This document shows, piece after piece, positions 31,201 to 44,191 of a DNA stretch of 64,000 nt. A model generated the notes under the pieces. That model was not told where the DNA came from and did not search any database. It saw only the letters and a program-made list of their open reading frames with translations. A program made the translations under genes and the position numbers. This DNA comes from Pholis gunnellus (lineage: Eukaryota > Chordata > Actinopteri > Perciformes > Pholidae): contig OU342814.1 in assembly GCA_910591455.2 (NCBI GenBank), positions 17,479,303-17,543,302 of the forward strand. The letters run 5' to 3'. How positions within the stretch are numbered: position 1 is the stretch's first letter; every line of letters starts with the position of its first letter.

Positions 31201-32550
31201 TTTCACTGGAAAGGACTAACAAAATGACTGACTGTTTTGTACTGCATCAACGCGACACACACACACACATTGTAATTTAATCCACATCAATGACCACGGT
31301 GTCATTCTGTTCTATGGAGACTAACCAGCCCGTTCTGTGGTGTTCCCCAAAGCTACGTTAGTGATGTTTGCGACGTGTTGTCTGTAATTATGTAACGTTT
31401 ACGTTTTGGAGTTTAGGGATCTTTAAGCCCAACCATGATGTTGATGGTGTTTTGTCGGCTAAACCTAAGCCTAAAGTGTTTTTGTTTGAATTCACAACAC
31501 GCGTTTACTGCGACCTTGAAAGTGACGCAATAGGGGTCTGACAAAGCGTCGACGAGTTGGAATGAGAAATTGTTAGAAACACAAGTTACATTTGACCTTT
31601 TTTCCTCTGACACGACCTGTGCTACTGAGCCACTTAGATAAAATACAGAATATCAGCGGAGAGGCAAATTGTAACCATGATAGCATATTGTAAACAAGAA
31701 CAGGTTAAGGGTTTACAGTTTTGCTCTACATATTTATTTTTAATCTATACTTATGTACTCTATATGCTCTTTATACATTTCTCTATATACAGTATTTTCA
31801 CTTCTGCTGTTGCGTATACTGTTCAAGAACTTTTGTAGTAAAATATTTGCAAGGATGAGACGATGTCAGCGGACTGAGACCTGCTGTGTTTTATTAACAT
31901 CTTTGTCTGATAAGCAAAGAGAGTTTGTGATAGTGGACAAAGACCTTTGGACCCCACTATAAATGTGACATAATTTACTGAACAATATTTAAGATTAACA
32001 TATTTAAACTTAGATGATTCTGAGATTTTTCAGATGAGAAGGGTCGAGGATGAGTAACTGAATTCATTTTTAACCAGAGGTTTGCGGGTTATTACCAGAA
32101 GTTGTCTTAATTAAAGAATATGCTTTTATTATTTTTCACACTATGTATTATATTTTAAAATAAAAGCTGATATTTCACATGCTTAAACAAATATAATAAA
32201 GAATCTGTATACATTTAATAAGCTGAAATTACACTGAAATAAGACTTTATTTCCAAAAATATTTATTGTTTCTAACAGCCAAATGTAAGAGCTCTCAAAA
32301 AAAACTAAAACAAAAACAAATAGTACACACAACAACATTACACAAAACTGCACGTATTAAAAATCCTCTATAAACCGGATTCAATTGAAATGTCATAACT
32401 TGCTGAGATCACTTTTCTGTAAGTGGAGTTCTGCTTCGTCCTGCTTTGGCCTTTAAAGCTCAAATGTGCATTCTCAAAATGATTATTATTTTTTAAGACA
32501 ATTTGTTGGCCATTTCTCACCGTTATCTGATGGAGGTAATTGGGGACAGC

Positions 32551-32588
<38 letters not shown>

Positions 32589-33018
32589 CAGGTCCCACGG
32601 CTGGGATCGAACTGGAGACGCTGAAGTTCGATGGTAAGCGCTGTTCCCCAAATTAACTAAATACTAGCTCAAGACGGTCTGAGACTTAGTTTTTTCAATT
32701 AAGGAACGTGAATTAAAACTCCACATATAGATTTATGGCAACATGATGTTATAACAACTGTAAACTACAAACAATGCAGGTTTAAACACATAAAAAAAAG
32801 ATTTTTGCTATTGTTTTATGACCCATAAAGAATGCAGTTTTACAGTGCGCACATTAAGTTCCAGTGAGAAACATTGAATGTTTGCTTTCAATAAAAGCTC
32901 TACGGGACATCTGTATTGCCAATGCGAATGAAGGCATTCAGCTAACTGCTTTAAGGGAAGCCTCGTCAGCTGCAGATGCTAATCCTTGCTGCGTGTTTCA
33001 GTACCCGAGTCTCGTCCT
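31201..33018. other. Convergent 3' UTR interval, SLC35-like and ecd
   Basis: Plus-strand AATAAA-type signals lie near 32156 and 32195 (SLC35-like), and minus-strand AATAAA lie near 32245 and 32262 (ecd). The two transcripts probably end within about 100 bp of each other. A (GA)n tract occupies 32551-32588 inside the presumed ecd 3' UTR. No extra coding exon was recognised. Confidence 0.55.
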
Positions 33019-35354
33019 TTATGAGGGGTCAGAGTTGGGCGGTAGGTGTATACCGAGACTCTGCAGCAGGTTAGAAGCCGGTCCGGCCAGCCCCGACTGG
33101 CAGCTGAGGGACTCCAGCAGGTTTGCGACCAGATTCAGGTCTACGTCCAGAGGCTGGACCTCCTCCTCTTCCTCTTCCCTCTCCGCTCCATGGACAGAAG
33201 CAGAGGAATGAGGAGAGCCATTGTCCGAGCCCGCCTTGTTGTAATTCTGCAGAAAGGACAAACGTAGTAAAACAGATGGTTTCATAACTAGAGTCAGTAC
33301 GATACACATGCGTTATTTCACATACGTTTTGAAAATGAATAATAATTTATGAGTATATGTAATTATATAATTTACCACCAGGTTGAAGCTTTGTCCTATA
33401 TTAGTGCTCATCAGCTCCTGATCCATTTCATCCATGTATTTTCTAAGACCGTCCAAAGTTTCTGTCCCGTTCATCTCTGTGTGACCTTCTTTCTCCTCCT
33501 CCTCATCATCATCATCACCCTCTTCTTCATCATCATCATCGTCGTCATCATCATCTAGATCATCTGAATCTAGCTCTTCTTCTTTGCTTCCTATAAAAAT
33601 AATTAAAAAAAAAAAAGATTCAGGAGAAGATGTGGCAAGTTTCTGCTCGTCATTTTAACATCTGGTTTCACAACTTTCATAACGTCAACATACCGAGTAG
33701 TCTGTCCAGTGCGCTGGCCATGGAGTCAGGCTCAAAACTAAAAGGCTGAGTCGAACTGCTCCTGGAATACAAAGAAAAACAATGTGAAACCTGACCGGAA
33801 ACACCATCGGTGGGACAATGCACCTTGAATACATTAGCTAGACAGGCTACAGTGTGCATGCACTAGCATTTGGAGCCCAGATGGACCATGAAGAGATCAC
33901 AATGCATGCGTTACAGCCAAATCATCATTTCTACCGTGGTTGAATTTACTGTACTCCAACATGTGTGTGGGTATGTTTTCTGCCCATTACCTTTTAGTAT
34001 CATATGGAAAATAAATACATAAATAATCCTAAATCATTGTATTCATTAGACCCAAATGTGCATTTGATGATCTTGGCTAAATATGATCAAAGGTCAGTCA
34101 GTCTCACCAGGGAAGTTCAGCCCCCTCATGCGACGACATGGCGTTGAGGAAGTTCTTCATCCCTTGACTGACTGCTACTAGGCTGTAACCGGCCTCCTCT
34201 TCCTTCTCCTCATCCTCCGTCGTCTCCTTTCTCCTCTCCTCTGCACCCCGGACATTCTGTTTCGCCCGTTTGGTGGAACTGGAGTTTTGGCTGCCAACAT
34301 CAGCTCTCCCCCCACTCCTCTCCTGCAACATGCGCTCCAAATCCTGAGTTGTGATATCCAGCCAGCTGTCACCTGGAGATGGACACAAAAGACAAAGTAA
34401 TTATGGGAAATGCTCTAAAGAGAGAGAGGGTAGAGAATGGAGGATGCACACCAAAAAGGACAGGAACTGAAAAAACTTGGCAGGAGGCAGAAAATCACAG
34501 GTGGCAGAGACAAAGGCAATGTCAAACAAGCTCCACTTTAGTAAGAAAGTAAAGTAGTAAAATCTCCACAAGCAAACATTACCCAACATATGAATATGTA
34601 GGTCGGCCAGTCTCTACGTTTCAATGTTCAGACATTTTGATACTTTATTTTTGCTGTCAGGACCGGTCACCATTCTACCCAAATATAACTGAGACAAATT
34701 CAAGTCGGTGTGCTCTTAAAAAGACGCATCGACAAACTTTTTGACCAATTCTTTTCAAGAGTGTTTCATATTCAAAAAGGACAGATTTCCACTCACTGTC
34801 CTCTTGGGGGAGCTGTGACTCTTGTTGCTTCAGCTCCTCCAAGTTGATCGGACCGCAGCTGTGCAGCAGCTGGAGAACCTCCTCACCCGCGGACAAAGCA
34901 CTGAGACACAATAGGTAAGATTCAGGCCGATACACTGGGATTCCACAGGCAGGCATATTCACACAGTGTCCATACACGCACATGCAGAGCTACAGTACTC
35001 ACCCGGATTTTGAGGCGACGGACTGCTTGAAGAAGTTTTCCGCTGATCTCGTCAGTTCTCTGTAATGAGCCGAACCTTCCAGTTCTTCCTGCAGTTGATA
35101 AATGCTGAGTATATTACATATTTTATACAAAGTGTGCTACTATACCTAACCTAATATTCCAGGTGTGGAAAGGTAGCTACTATTCCTCTTGGCCTCAAAC
35201 ATTCAAAAAGTGTGACTAACCCGGAAGTAGTCGTTGCTTTTCAGACTGTCCATGAAGCCTTTCCACTGAGGGTTACAACTGACGGGGGCATCCGGCTCGG
35301 ATGATGGCAGCCTGCACTTAGAGCACAGGATCTCAAAGCCATGGGCCTGGGTGT

Positions 35355-35408
<54 letters not shown>

Positions 35409-37485
35409 CAGACATATCATCAAATACAACACTAAAGGGCCACCTTGGATTCTACCAAATGCATAGGTTTATTCAACCGAAAGCCAGATCAGATTAAAGA
35501 GGAAACACAGATGATGGCTCACCAGTTTCATGCCGAGCTCGTGGGACTTGTACTGGGGGTGAGCGTGAGGAGGCAGGGTGAAGCCGCTCCTCCTGTCTGG
35601 AGTGAACTGCTGCTGCTGCAGCTGGGCGTACAGGCAACGGGTGAATGTCACCTGGAAATACATAAACATACAGTATAGTACAAGGTTACAGCTTTTCACA
35701 AAAGCTGAACATACTAATTAAAAACTAAAACACAAACGGTGATTACAGTCAGCAGCATTTTGAAATAAAGAAAAAGAAACCCCGCTATGATCATGAATCT
35801 ATAAAGTGCATTTACCGAGGTGAGGACTCTCGTGTCGGGGGGAAAGGTCTTGAAACTTCGACACGCCTGCAGATCTACTGGATCCCGCAGGTAGAACGCC
35901 GACACTGCAGGGGCGACCAGGTCTGGTCGTTGTGCTAACACCATGGCGATAGCTGAAGGTATGAAGCAGTGGGCACACTGGAGGCCAGCTTTAATCTTCT
36001 CTGGGTACCTGAGTGGAGAGCAGAGATGGATTTGCTTTTTCATTATAGATACATTTACAGTCACATATATTATTTCATCCACTTACATAAAATATGTATG
36101 AGGCCGTTAACAAGCCAGTCTAATGCTGATGCAGGTGTTTTATCAAGTTTGTAGTGAAGAAGTATCAAAACACTGATTCTGCACCATGAAATCTGGATTC
36201 TGACATTTAGCTTTTTTCCCTCTTTACTGTAAAAATAGGTCCGGGGGGGTAGAGCATACATACTGGAAAGCATATATACTCGTCAATGGCCTTGAATTTG
36301 CAACACATTTGTGTATCAAAGGTAGAGTTTAACACAGGGAGCCGTCCTCTCACCCCTCTAATCGCTTCCTCAGGGCTGAACATATCTTGGGGCTTGCCCG
36401 GCAGGCCCCTGGGTGGGTGGAGAGCAGTACTATAGCTTGTGTCACACTTGGTGCCACATCTTTCGAGACCCCCACCGGACTGGATTTGGAGGGACAGGGC
36501 AGAATATGCAACTCTCCCTTATAGAGGAAGACCTGTAAGGAGAATTAGTGAAAAAAATAAAGGTTACAGACAAGAAGAATATATTCATAATTGGCCATAT
36601 GAGTGGTTCTACATGTTTTGTTAAAATACTTACAAATGTGATTACTTTACACTAATGTTAACCATTTACAAATCAGACCAAAAAGTTTCAAACGTGTGTT
36701 TTTTATTGTTATTTTACTCAAATGAACTGAAAACCAAGGTGGGCTATCAATAACCAAATGTAAAGTATGCGTTGGGAGATGGTTTGTACTTAAAGGGCTA
36801 CGACTTAAAGACTAAAAAGATCTCATGAGTTGGACTCACCCTGTTTTCACTGGTGTCTGGACTCAGCCACTTGGGAAGATAATCTGCTGCTTCAATCAGA
36901 AGAAACTCTCCGTCGTTGTCCTCAACCCTTCACACACAAACACGGAATGGAAGTTAGAAACAGATAAACAAACATACAACCGAAACGGCTCCCTGTTTAA
37001 GTACTGTAATATGGCAATGAAATCATTTGATATTTAAAAGATAAACTCAGAGCACATTTTGTCTCACCTGGCTATGAGCTCTGGGAAGGCCTCTGTGATT
37101 TGCTGCAAGAGATAAACAACGAACCACTCGTCCTCCACGTTGTCCCCAAACTGAGTGCTACCTCCAATGTGAGCAGGTACACCACCTGTCGATACAACAC
37201 ATGTATGCATATGTATATATCGTTGTGGGTACCAATATTGAAATAAATGTATAAGTTCTGAGGTGCTGACAACACAGTACCTTTCTCAGGATGAAACTTG
37301 AGGTTGAATGACTGATGCTGCCAGATGTATTGCATCAGGAGTGAGGCGACCTTTGCCAGAATCTCCTCTACTAGACGTGTGAGATGCTCCTCGGTCTGCT
37401 GTGAAGCTGAGCCGTCTGTCTGGATCAAGAAGAGTTTGTACTGAACCATGTCTTCCTGAATCACTGTCCTCTGCAGGCCGTCCAT
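33019..37485 (-). CDS. ecd: Ecdysoneless homologue (ECD)
   Basis: Thirteen exons (minus): 37281-37485, 37068-37185, 36840-36927, 36354-36532, 35816-36008, 35523-35651, 35221-35346, 35003-35088, 34797-34900, 34108-34372, 33694-33761, 33376-33590, 33019-33246. Total 2004 nt, 667 aa; human ECD is about 644. Family hallmarks: DEWFVVYLLQQITEAFPEL, DGEFLLIEAADYLPKWL, YPEKIKAGLQCAHCFIP, SAFYLRDPVDLQACRSFKTF, TRCLYAQLQQQQFTPDRRSG, HELGMKL, DSWLDITTQDLERML, and near the end PLDVDLNLVANLLES and GLAGPASNLLQSLGI. A long Asp/Glu tract (nine consecutive Asp) lies in exon 33376-33590. ECD is known as a cell-cycle and splicing-support factor that binds PRPF8 and the R2TP co-chaperone. The gene shares a divergent promoter region with fam149b1. 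Confidence 0.97.
33505..33560 (-). repeat. ecd: In-frame (GAT)n acidic repeat in ecd
   Basis: A GAT/GAC/GAA/GAG-rich tract encodes runs of Asp and Glu in the acidic linker before the conserved C-terminal motif. An acidic linker is normal for ECD, and the triplet repeat makes this part likely to vary in length. Confidence 0.85.
35358..35404. repeat. (CA)n tract abutting the ecd exon-7 3' splice site
   Basis: On the transcribed strand this is about 23 UG units ending roughly 11 nt before the CAG of exon 35221-35346, inside an intron only 176 bp long. It stands where the polypyrimidine tract should be. Confidence 0.93.
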
Positions 37486-37973
37486 CGTAGTTTTTCAATG
37501 ACTGACTAGAGTCAAATAAAAGGTACGCGAGAAGTATTAAGGTTTAAAGGCTAACGTTATGCAGCTAACCACAAACAACTTATCACAGGAAAATCTCTTA
37601 TAAGTGTCTTACCTTGTTCTGTTTTTAAATGTGAGATGGTAGGACAGAGAGATTTCAATGCGGGAGAAAAATGTAACTTTTCTAATTCCCACGAACGTTG
37701 CTAGCACGCCATCTGTCACTGTTTAGGTCCTACTGTGAATTCCACTCGACTTCCACAATGGTGCAACAAATAACAGTTCCTACGTTTTATATTGACATAT
37801 TGTCACTGTTTTACCAATAAATATAATAATAAATAATGTCTGTACATCCTAAATAAAACAGATTACTACTGAATTTCATAAAAATGGCATGATTCATTAT
37901 ATAATTTGCATTGTAGTACGAATTCACCTACGGCAAGCGAATACATTTCAGGGACGCAATCACGCTGCGCAAT

Positions 37974-37993
37974 GCATTCTGGGAGTTGGAGTG
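37974..37993 (-). promoter_or_regulatory. ZNF143 (STAF/SBS)-type binding site
   Basis: On the minus strand the site reads ACTCCAACTCCCAGAATGC, close to the SBS consensus ACTACAATTCCCAGAATGC. It lies 489 bp upstream of the ecd ATG and 527 bp upstream of the fam149b1 ATG. Such sites are typical of divergent housekeeping promoters. Function is inferred. Confidence 0.6.
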
Positions 37994-38315
37994 AAATGGC
38001 TGATAATCCTACGGCTATTTTGTAGGTAGTCTGAAATCTATTTCCCGTGAGACAACGGAGCTGCGTATCCATGACAGCCTTATTATTGTTGTTGCTGATG
38101 CTAACGTTAGCACGAAATTCCTCTGAGGTGGCGATAGCTCGCTTTACTAATGTTATATTTTAAAATGTAAACGTAATTGAAGAGCAGCTTCTGGACCACA
38201 CAGGATGCTAATTATTAAATGTACAATACCGTACCGTGCCTTGCTGATGTTTTATCTGCTCGTCCATGTAACGATAGCTAGCTTATAGCATCCTGCGAAC
38301 AGTTAGAAGCAACGT

Positions 38316-38364
38316 TAGCATATGTAGCTATTAGCATATGTAGCTATCTATTAGCATATGTAGC
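38316..38364. repeat. Three tandem copies of TTAGCATATGTAGC
   Basis: Three copies of a 14-16 bp motif with slight spacing differences, about 160-200 bp upstream of the fam149b1 start codon. Each contains the palindrome GCATATGT/CATATG. Confidence 0.85.
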
Positions 38365-38519
38365 CAAAGCCTCGTCCAGCTCCCACTGCTCTAAGGGCGT
38401 TCATCTGCGGACTAGTGGAGATGTTGGACCTCCCTCTGAACAGTTCCCAGCGAGTCCAGGACGTGGAGGCAAGGATAAGAGACCAGGGCTTGAGCCGATA
38501 AAACGGAGACAAGTGGAGA

Positions 38520-41500
38520 ATGATTTCACGATACAACAGAAGACCTGTATCGCACAAACTTGAGATGTGAGTACCGAAGTACCTGGATTTGTAACTGTGA
38601 TGTTACCAGCTGAGCACTATAAACACGGGGTTTGAGGATGAATGTTTTTATTATAAACTGGAGGGACGTGAGATGAGTGATTGACTAATGATGGGGAAAT
38701 CATATGTTTATTGATCCAGCTACTGAACAAGGTCTGTAAAGTAAGTCACATTATTTGTGTTTAAAGGGCTAAGAAATGCAAAACCAACAGCATGATCCTT
38801 AAGATAGATACAACAAGAATGATGATAGTGGACAATCAGCTGTTTTAACTATATTTTCATGATGTTTTCTCATGTTGTGATTGTAAGCCCATCATTAACA
38901 AACACGCCACCAGTCGCCTCTCAAAAATGTAATTTACACAAACTCCCTTTTATCGTTGGACCTTTTTTTTTTGATTGATGTTCTCAATCTTTTCATGCAG
39001 ACGTGGGTTGTCTCGCAGCAGCCTTGACCACCACCCTCTCCCAGAGGAGGCAGACGATAACCAAATGCCTCAGCGGTACCTCCATGACCTCCAGGAAGCT
39101 GTCTCCGCTCACAACAGGTAACTGAGTCCTGGTCAGGCAGCAGACAGGCAGCCCTGACTTCTTCTTGCCAGGAGATAAACCTTTTCTTCCAGAGTAAGGC
39201 CAAGATGAAACCACTTGGAACTAGTACACAAAAATACTCTTGCCTCTGTGTTTCGTAATCTTATACATTGTCTCGAGTGGACCGCTGATTCTCAGGGCTC
39301 TCGCTGTGTGAAACAAGACACCAAGAAGCAGATTAATTGATAGCACATTGCCTCCTTTGGACGTGCGGTTAAAAGAATACATAATGAGTCAGGCTGTTGG
39401 AATATTCAATTACTTTGACATTTGCCCTTTATTTTCCACTTTGAAACCTTGCCTTTTGATTAGGTCAGCAACCACCATCAGTAAGATGTACGCAGCCACA
39501 TAACAGAGAGCCAGGTTTATGTTGTGACATAGAGAGTCAGGGTGTTTGTATAATTGACTGAGAAGTGGTGAAACATTACTTATCAAACTGTATACATACC
39601 TACGACTTCTTGTCCTTTTCTATGCAGCTCAGACACGTCTGCTGCCTCGGGCCATTCCGACTGTCCCACCGTCATTTCAGTCGACTCCAACCAGTCCTGG
39701 TCCGGCATCCACAGCTCTACAGGCACCGGCATCTCCACAGAGAGGAGCTCTGTTTTCTCCTGGGGCTACGATGTAAGTCTACTCCAGAGATCTTAGAAAC
39801 ACACACACACACACACACACACACGCAGACATCGTTTTTCCTCTAGCATTTCTTCATCCTCTCAGTTATTGTGTTGTAAAGCTAAAAAGACGCCAAAGAC
39901 ATACTTTCACGCACATTTTAATGTCAGATTTTGATTTACTTCCTCACGTTTGTCACCTTTTGGCAAACCCGTGGAAGATACCTCATTTGTCGGCTTCTTC
40001 TTTTTATATGATTATATGATTTTAGACTTAGATTCCTCGGGGTGTTGGTTTGTTATTATTCTGTGCTTTCTAGCCTCAGCTGGTCTACAAAACTTTTCCA
40101 GGACTCAATTATTTATTTAGTGAGTTGTCCTCAAGCTGTGTCTGGGAAAGGAGAAAAAAATAATAATAATTCAGTTACACAAACTAACTCAGTCCTAACT
40201 CACTGCTTTCTCTCTCAGTTTTTTTGTCGTAGCATAAAAACAATCCTGCTTGACCTCAAACGCATACAGACATCTCAAAGGGCCATAAGGGCTAATTATT
40301 ATGCATGTTGAGGCTTGCCATGAGATAAACATCTTTTTTTTTTTTAAAGGAACAGCGATGTGGTAGCAATAACTGAAAAGCAGCAGCTTTCTGTCATAGA
40401 GCCGGTGTATGAGAACAGAGGAATGACGAGCTTTCCTTCTCTTTTTCTGTTTTTTTTCGGTCCCGTAGGAGTTCGACAAGGCAGCGTCACGGCAGGTGCA
40501 GCAAATGTTTGAGGAGATCGACAAAGAGCTGTACGAGGGGAGAGGCAGCGGGGGAGGGATACTCCAGGGGCTGCACGATGAGTGTCAGCAGTGGGCCACA
40601 CGTTTCCCACATCTCCGGTATGTTCTCCACGGTTCCCCACCAACCTCCTCACCTGTTACTGCAGGGTTCAAGTGGGAATCAAAGATTAATGCTGAAAAAT
40701 CAACTCTTGAAAGAAAACATTGTGTGTGTGTCACTCAGGATCCTGGGGACTCAGCTGATGTTACCAAGTGATGAGGGCTTCCAGTGGTATGACACTTCAG
40801 GGAAAGGCAGCTCTGCCGGCAGCCCATCATCAGGCAAAGAGAGCAGCGGGAAGTCCCAGGAGAAAGATAAGAGCACAGAGTAAGTCCGAAGTGGCTGTTG
40901 GTCGGCTGTCCAGATGACTGATGTCAGGGCATCAATTATAGTGCTGGCTGACCTAGATGCTCCGGCTTCTTAATCAAGTTTGGTGGGTCACGTTGACCAG
41001 CTGGGATGAACAGTTTGCAAGGACTGCCACTTTAAAAACTAAGTTGACATAAAGGAGTTTGTTAATGTCAGTCTGCGGTGTGTTCGTGTGAGCCTGTGCA
41101 TCCGTGCGTATACTGTAAAAGTTCTTCTCACGATCTTCCTTCTCTTGGGTTTATTTATCATTTATTCATAGTAAAACACACAGGATGTGTGGGCTTGTGT
41201 CTGTGAGCGTATGTGTACATGTTTAGGTGCCTAACTATGTGTGCCCTTGTCTTGGTGGCGGGGGGGTGAAGGTTGAACGTGCAGGGCAGGAGAGCGGCGC
41301 TGATCACGGCCTCCTCAGCGGAGTTGGATGAGCCTCCTGGCACCTCCAGTGGCTCCAGCAGACTGATTGAAGAGGAGGGCCTGATGGAGGAATATCTGGC
41401 GTTCGATAGCAGGGACTTGTGAGTTACTCGCTGTCCTTATGTGGCACAGTTCTAACGCCAGAGTCAATATCTAAACCTCAGCTTTTAAAATGACTTTCTA

Positions 41501-44158
41501 CGTCTGCCTTCTGCAGGCAGGACGAGTGGGAGCCGGATTGTTCGGAGTCGGGTCGGAGGCATCACTCTATGCCCCCGGTCTCTCCGTACCGGTGTCGCCG
41601 TCAAGCTGTTCTCGACCTGCTGTTCGATGACGTGTGGCGGCAGCTGGTCGGCTGGACGAAAGAGCTGGTCCAACGCCACTGGGAATGCTGCACCTCAGGT
41701 ACGCCTGAATTGGAACTATTTTGCACGCACCGGACCGAACTTACATCGACAACCGTCCATTTCTCTACGCACAGTATTCGTAAGCGATTGTGTGTTTTGA
41801 TTGGCAGGCGACGAAAAGATTTCTGGGAGCTTAAGCCCCGCGCCGCAGGACTCCCAGAACCCCTTCATGCTGCTCTCCATGCTGCCGACGATGCTGCCCA
41901 AACTCGGCCAGAGCAGGGTGCTCCCGCTCACAGCTGGGCTGCAGTTTCAGGTCAGTGGTTGGAGGGGAGCTTCATTTCACTTTAAGCACTGTCAGCAGTT
42001 CACGAGGTCGATATAAATCTTAAAAATGACCCTTTTTAAAAAGTAATCTATTTGTGCTTTTAAAAGAAACAATGAAACACAGTCAATTGTGACCTTTTAT
42101 ATAAAACCCACTTCAAATTGCATTTAAACAACCGTTTACATTTTACCTTGAATTTTCTTCACTGTGTGTTACTGCAATACATAACATGAGAATGAAATGA
42201 TGTTTGTGGAAGACTGTCTTAGTCAAATGGACCTTGAATGGTCTTGAAGAAGAGTTCTACTGTGAGGTCTCAGCAGGTCTTAGAGTCGCGCGTCTCTGGT
42301 CCACAGTCCACTTCCTGCCTGTTGCTCTTTCAGTCTCTCTGTGCTTCCAGTTCAGTAACTTGTATCACTGTTTTCTTTCCTTCCCTCTTTTGCTCTCTTT
42401 GCCCTTCACTTTGCCAACGTGTTTTGTACCTTTTTTGTTTCCTTTGTCTGTTTTCCCCTTCTTTATGTTATTCTTTTTTGTCTTTCTTTCTCTGTGTTTT
42501 TCTTTCTTTTCCTTCATGTTCTTTACTCGCCTCCCTTCCTTTCTCCTTCCTCCACTCTCTTCCTCTGGTCATTCCTCTTTCTCCTTTTTAAAGAACACAA
42601 AGTCAAGGGGCTCAAAGCACAAGTCCAGACGGAAATCCAAAAAGCAGAAAAGGCCTCCCACTGTATGTAACTCCCTCACTTAGAGCCAAAATGGTGGTGT
42701 GTTGTGTGCACGCCGTCCATGCTGGCTCATTATCTTTATCTCTAGAATAAATGTGCCTGTTGATTAACCCCAAAGCATCACCACCGCTTTTTTTTATTGA
42801 TTAACTGCAATTTATTTTCAACATGAACTACTGTTGATTTATTTTTTTAGATCTTCCTTTTCTGTCACAACGAGAATGCTGGAATGCTTTTTTTTTTTTG
42901 GTTTCATTTTGTGAATGTTATTTTTGGTTGGTGGCACAGCAGATATGGGGTCCTCCTGACATCACTGCATGCTTTGACGCATGTGCTGTATTCTACATAT
43001 GAAATCAACTAACCAGTGTGGCCACTGGCCTTCATAACATAATATATTTATATCTGACTTATATTATGTCTCTTGTCCCCTCTTACATCCCTCCTAATCT
43101 TTCTTTCTTTTCCTCCCTCTCCTTGACTCCTCCCTCCTCTTATCACACTACTTTATTACTTCCTCTCACACCATGCTGCAGGCTGGAAGGGTCCCAGTAG
43201 GAGCAGCAGCGACCCAGCACAACCTGAACGACCTAATCGTGATCCACAGCATCCCCCTGCAGCAGAGGAACCTTGGTGTGCTGGAAAGAACCCAGTATGG
43301 ACACATTTTACTCTTCCGACCAATGAGCATTGGTGCCAAAATGGAAAAATAAAAGCAAACTCAATGACACCTCCACCTACACATTTGTGTATCCTTAATA
43401 TGTGATATTCCAATGGGAATGAAAGAGGCACAGACATCTTGTGGTCCTTGTTTTCCATTTACAGACAGACACATTATAGAGAGACATAGCCTCACTCATG
43501 CCGTGTTTTTGTCCCTGGTCCTAACACCTTGTTTGGCAGAGGACACAGCCAGTTGGCAGCAGGTGGAAATGCACCATTCAGTGATTACGCTCCACTCTCT
43601 CTCTCCTCGCCACACAGGGAGCCAGAAGAGCGGGCGTCTCTCAGGCCAGCCTCCAGCGTGGTCCCCTCCAGCAAACTGTGCCCTCGCAGAGCCCTGGAGC
43701 AGAGCTCCTCCTCGCTGTCCCGCCCAGCACAGTCTGCCCGACGAAGAAACCCTCCGCCCCGAACCCTCCTGCCGCTGGTTCCCAGTCTGAGTCCGTCCTG
43801 TGCAGCGGGATCCATGGATGACGTCGTCCGTGGGACACGTCTGTGAGTTCAAGCTTTGGGTGGCACAAGGCTAGCTGTTTCTCCCCGCTTCTAGCCTTTA
43901 TGCTAAGCTAAGCAACCGGTCTCCTGGCTCCAGCTTCATATTTAACAGACCTATATGAAAGTGGGATCATCTACATTTTTTCTCTTCACGTCTGCTCTTT
44001 ATTCTGAAAGTATCTACGCTATCACATAAAGTAAAACTCTACCTTTGACTTTCATCCTCACACCTAAGCTGTGAATCTTCGCAACTCCCACGGCCTTTTC
44101 AGAAGGAAGTACATGTTAGCGCCATAGATGCACCATAGAACAATCTATCTGCACTTAC

Positions 44159-44191
<33 letters not shown>

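Larger units (their letters stand above)
37486..38519. promoter_or_regulatory. Divergent promoter region of ecd and fam149b1
   Basis: A 1.03-kb head-to-head interval. A ZNF143/STAF-type site lies near its middle (37974-37993), and a 16-bp motif repeated three times lies at 38316-38364. No TATA box was recognised and no coding exon was seen. Confidence 0.6.

Noticed and set aside
32588..32640. tRNA-like segment (GGGATCGAACTGGAGACGC)
   Set aside because: The B-box-like word is present, but no cloverleaf or A-box could be drawn. At most an old tRNA-derived scrap inside the ecd 3' UTR.
42204..42683. Plus-strand 159-codon ORF rich in Phe, Leu and Ser
   Set aside because: It reads the pyrimidine-rich intron before fam149b1 exon 9. 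Only the last part overlaps the exon, and in another frame.
43413..43868. Several ORFs on both strands over fam149b1 exon 11
   Set aside because: The splice-consistent frame continues the human-like RRRNPPPRTL block; the others are shadows. The apparent upstream extension MFGRGHSQ reads intron.
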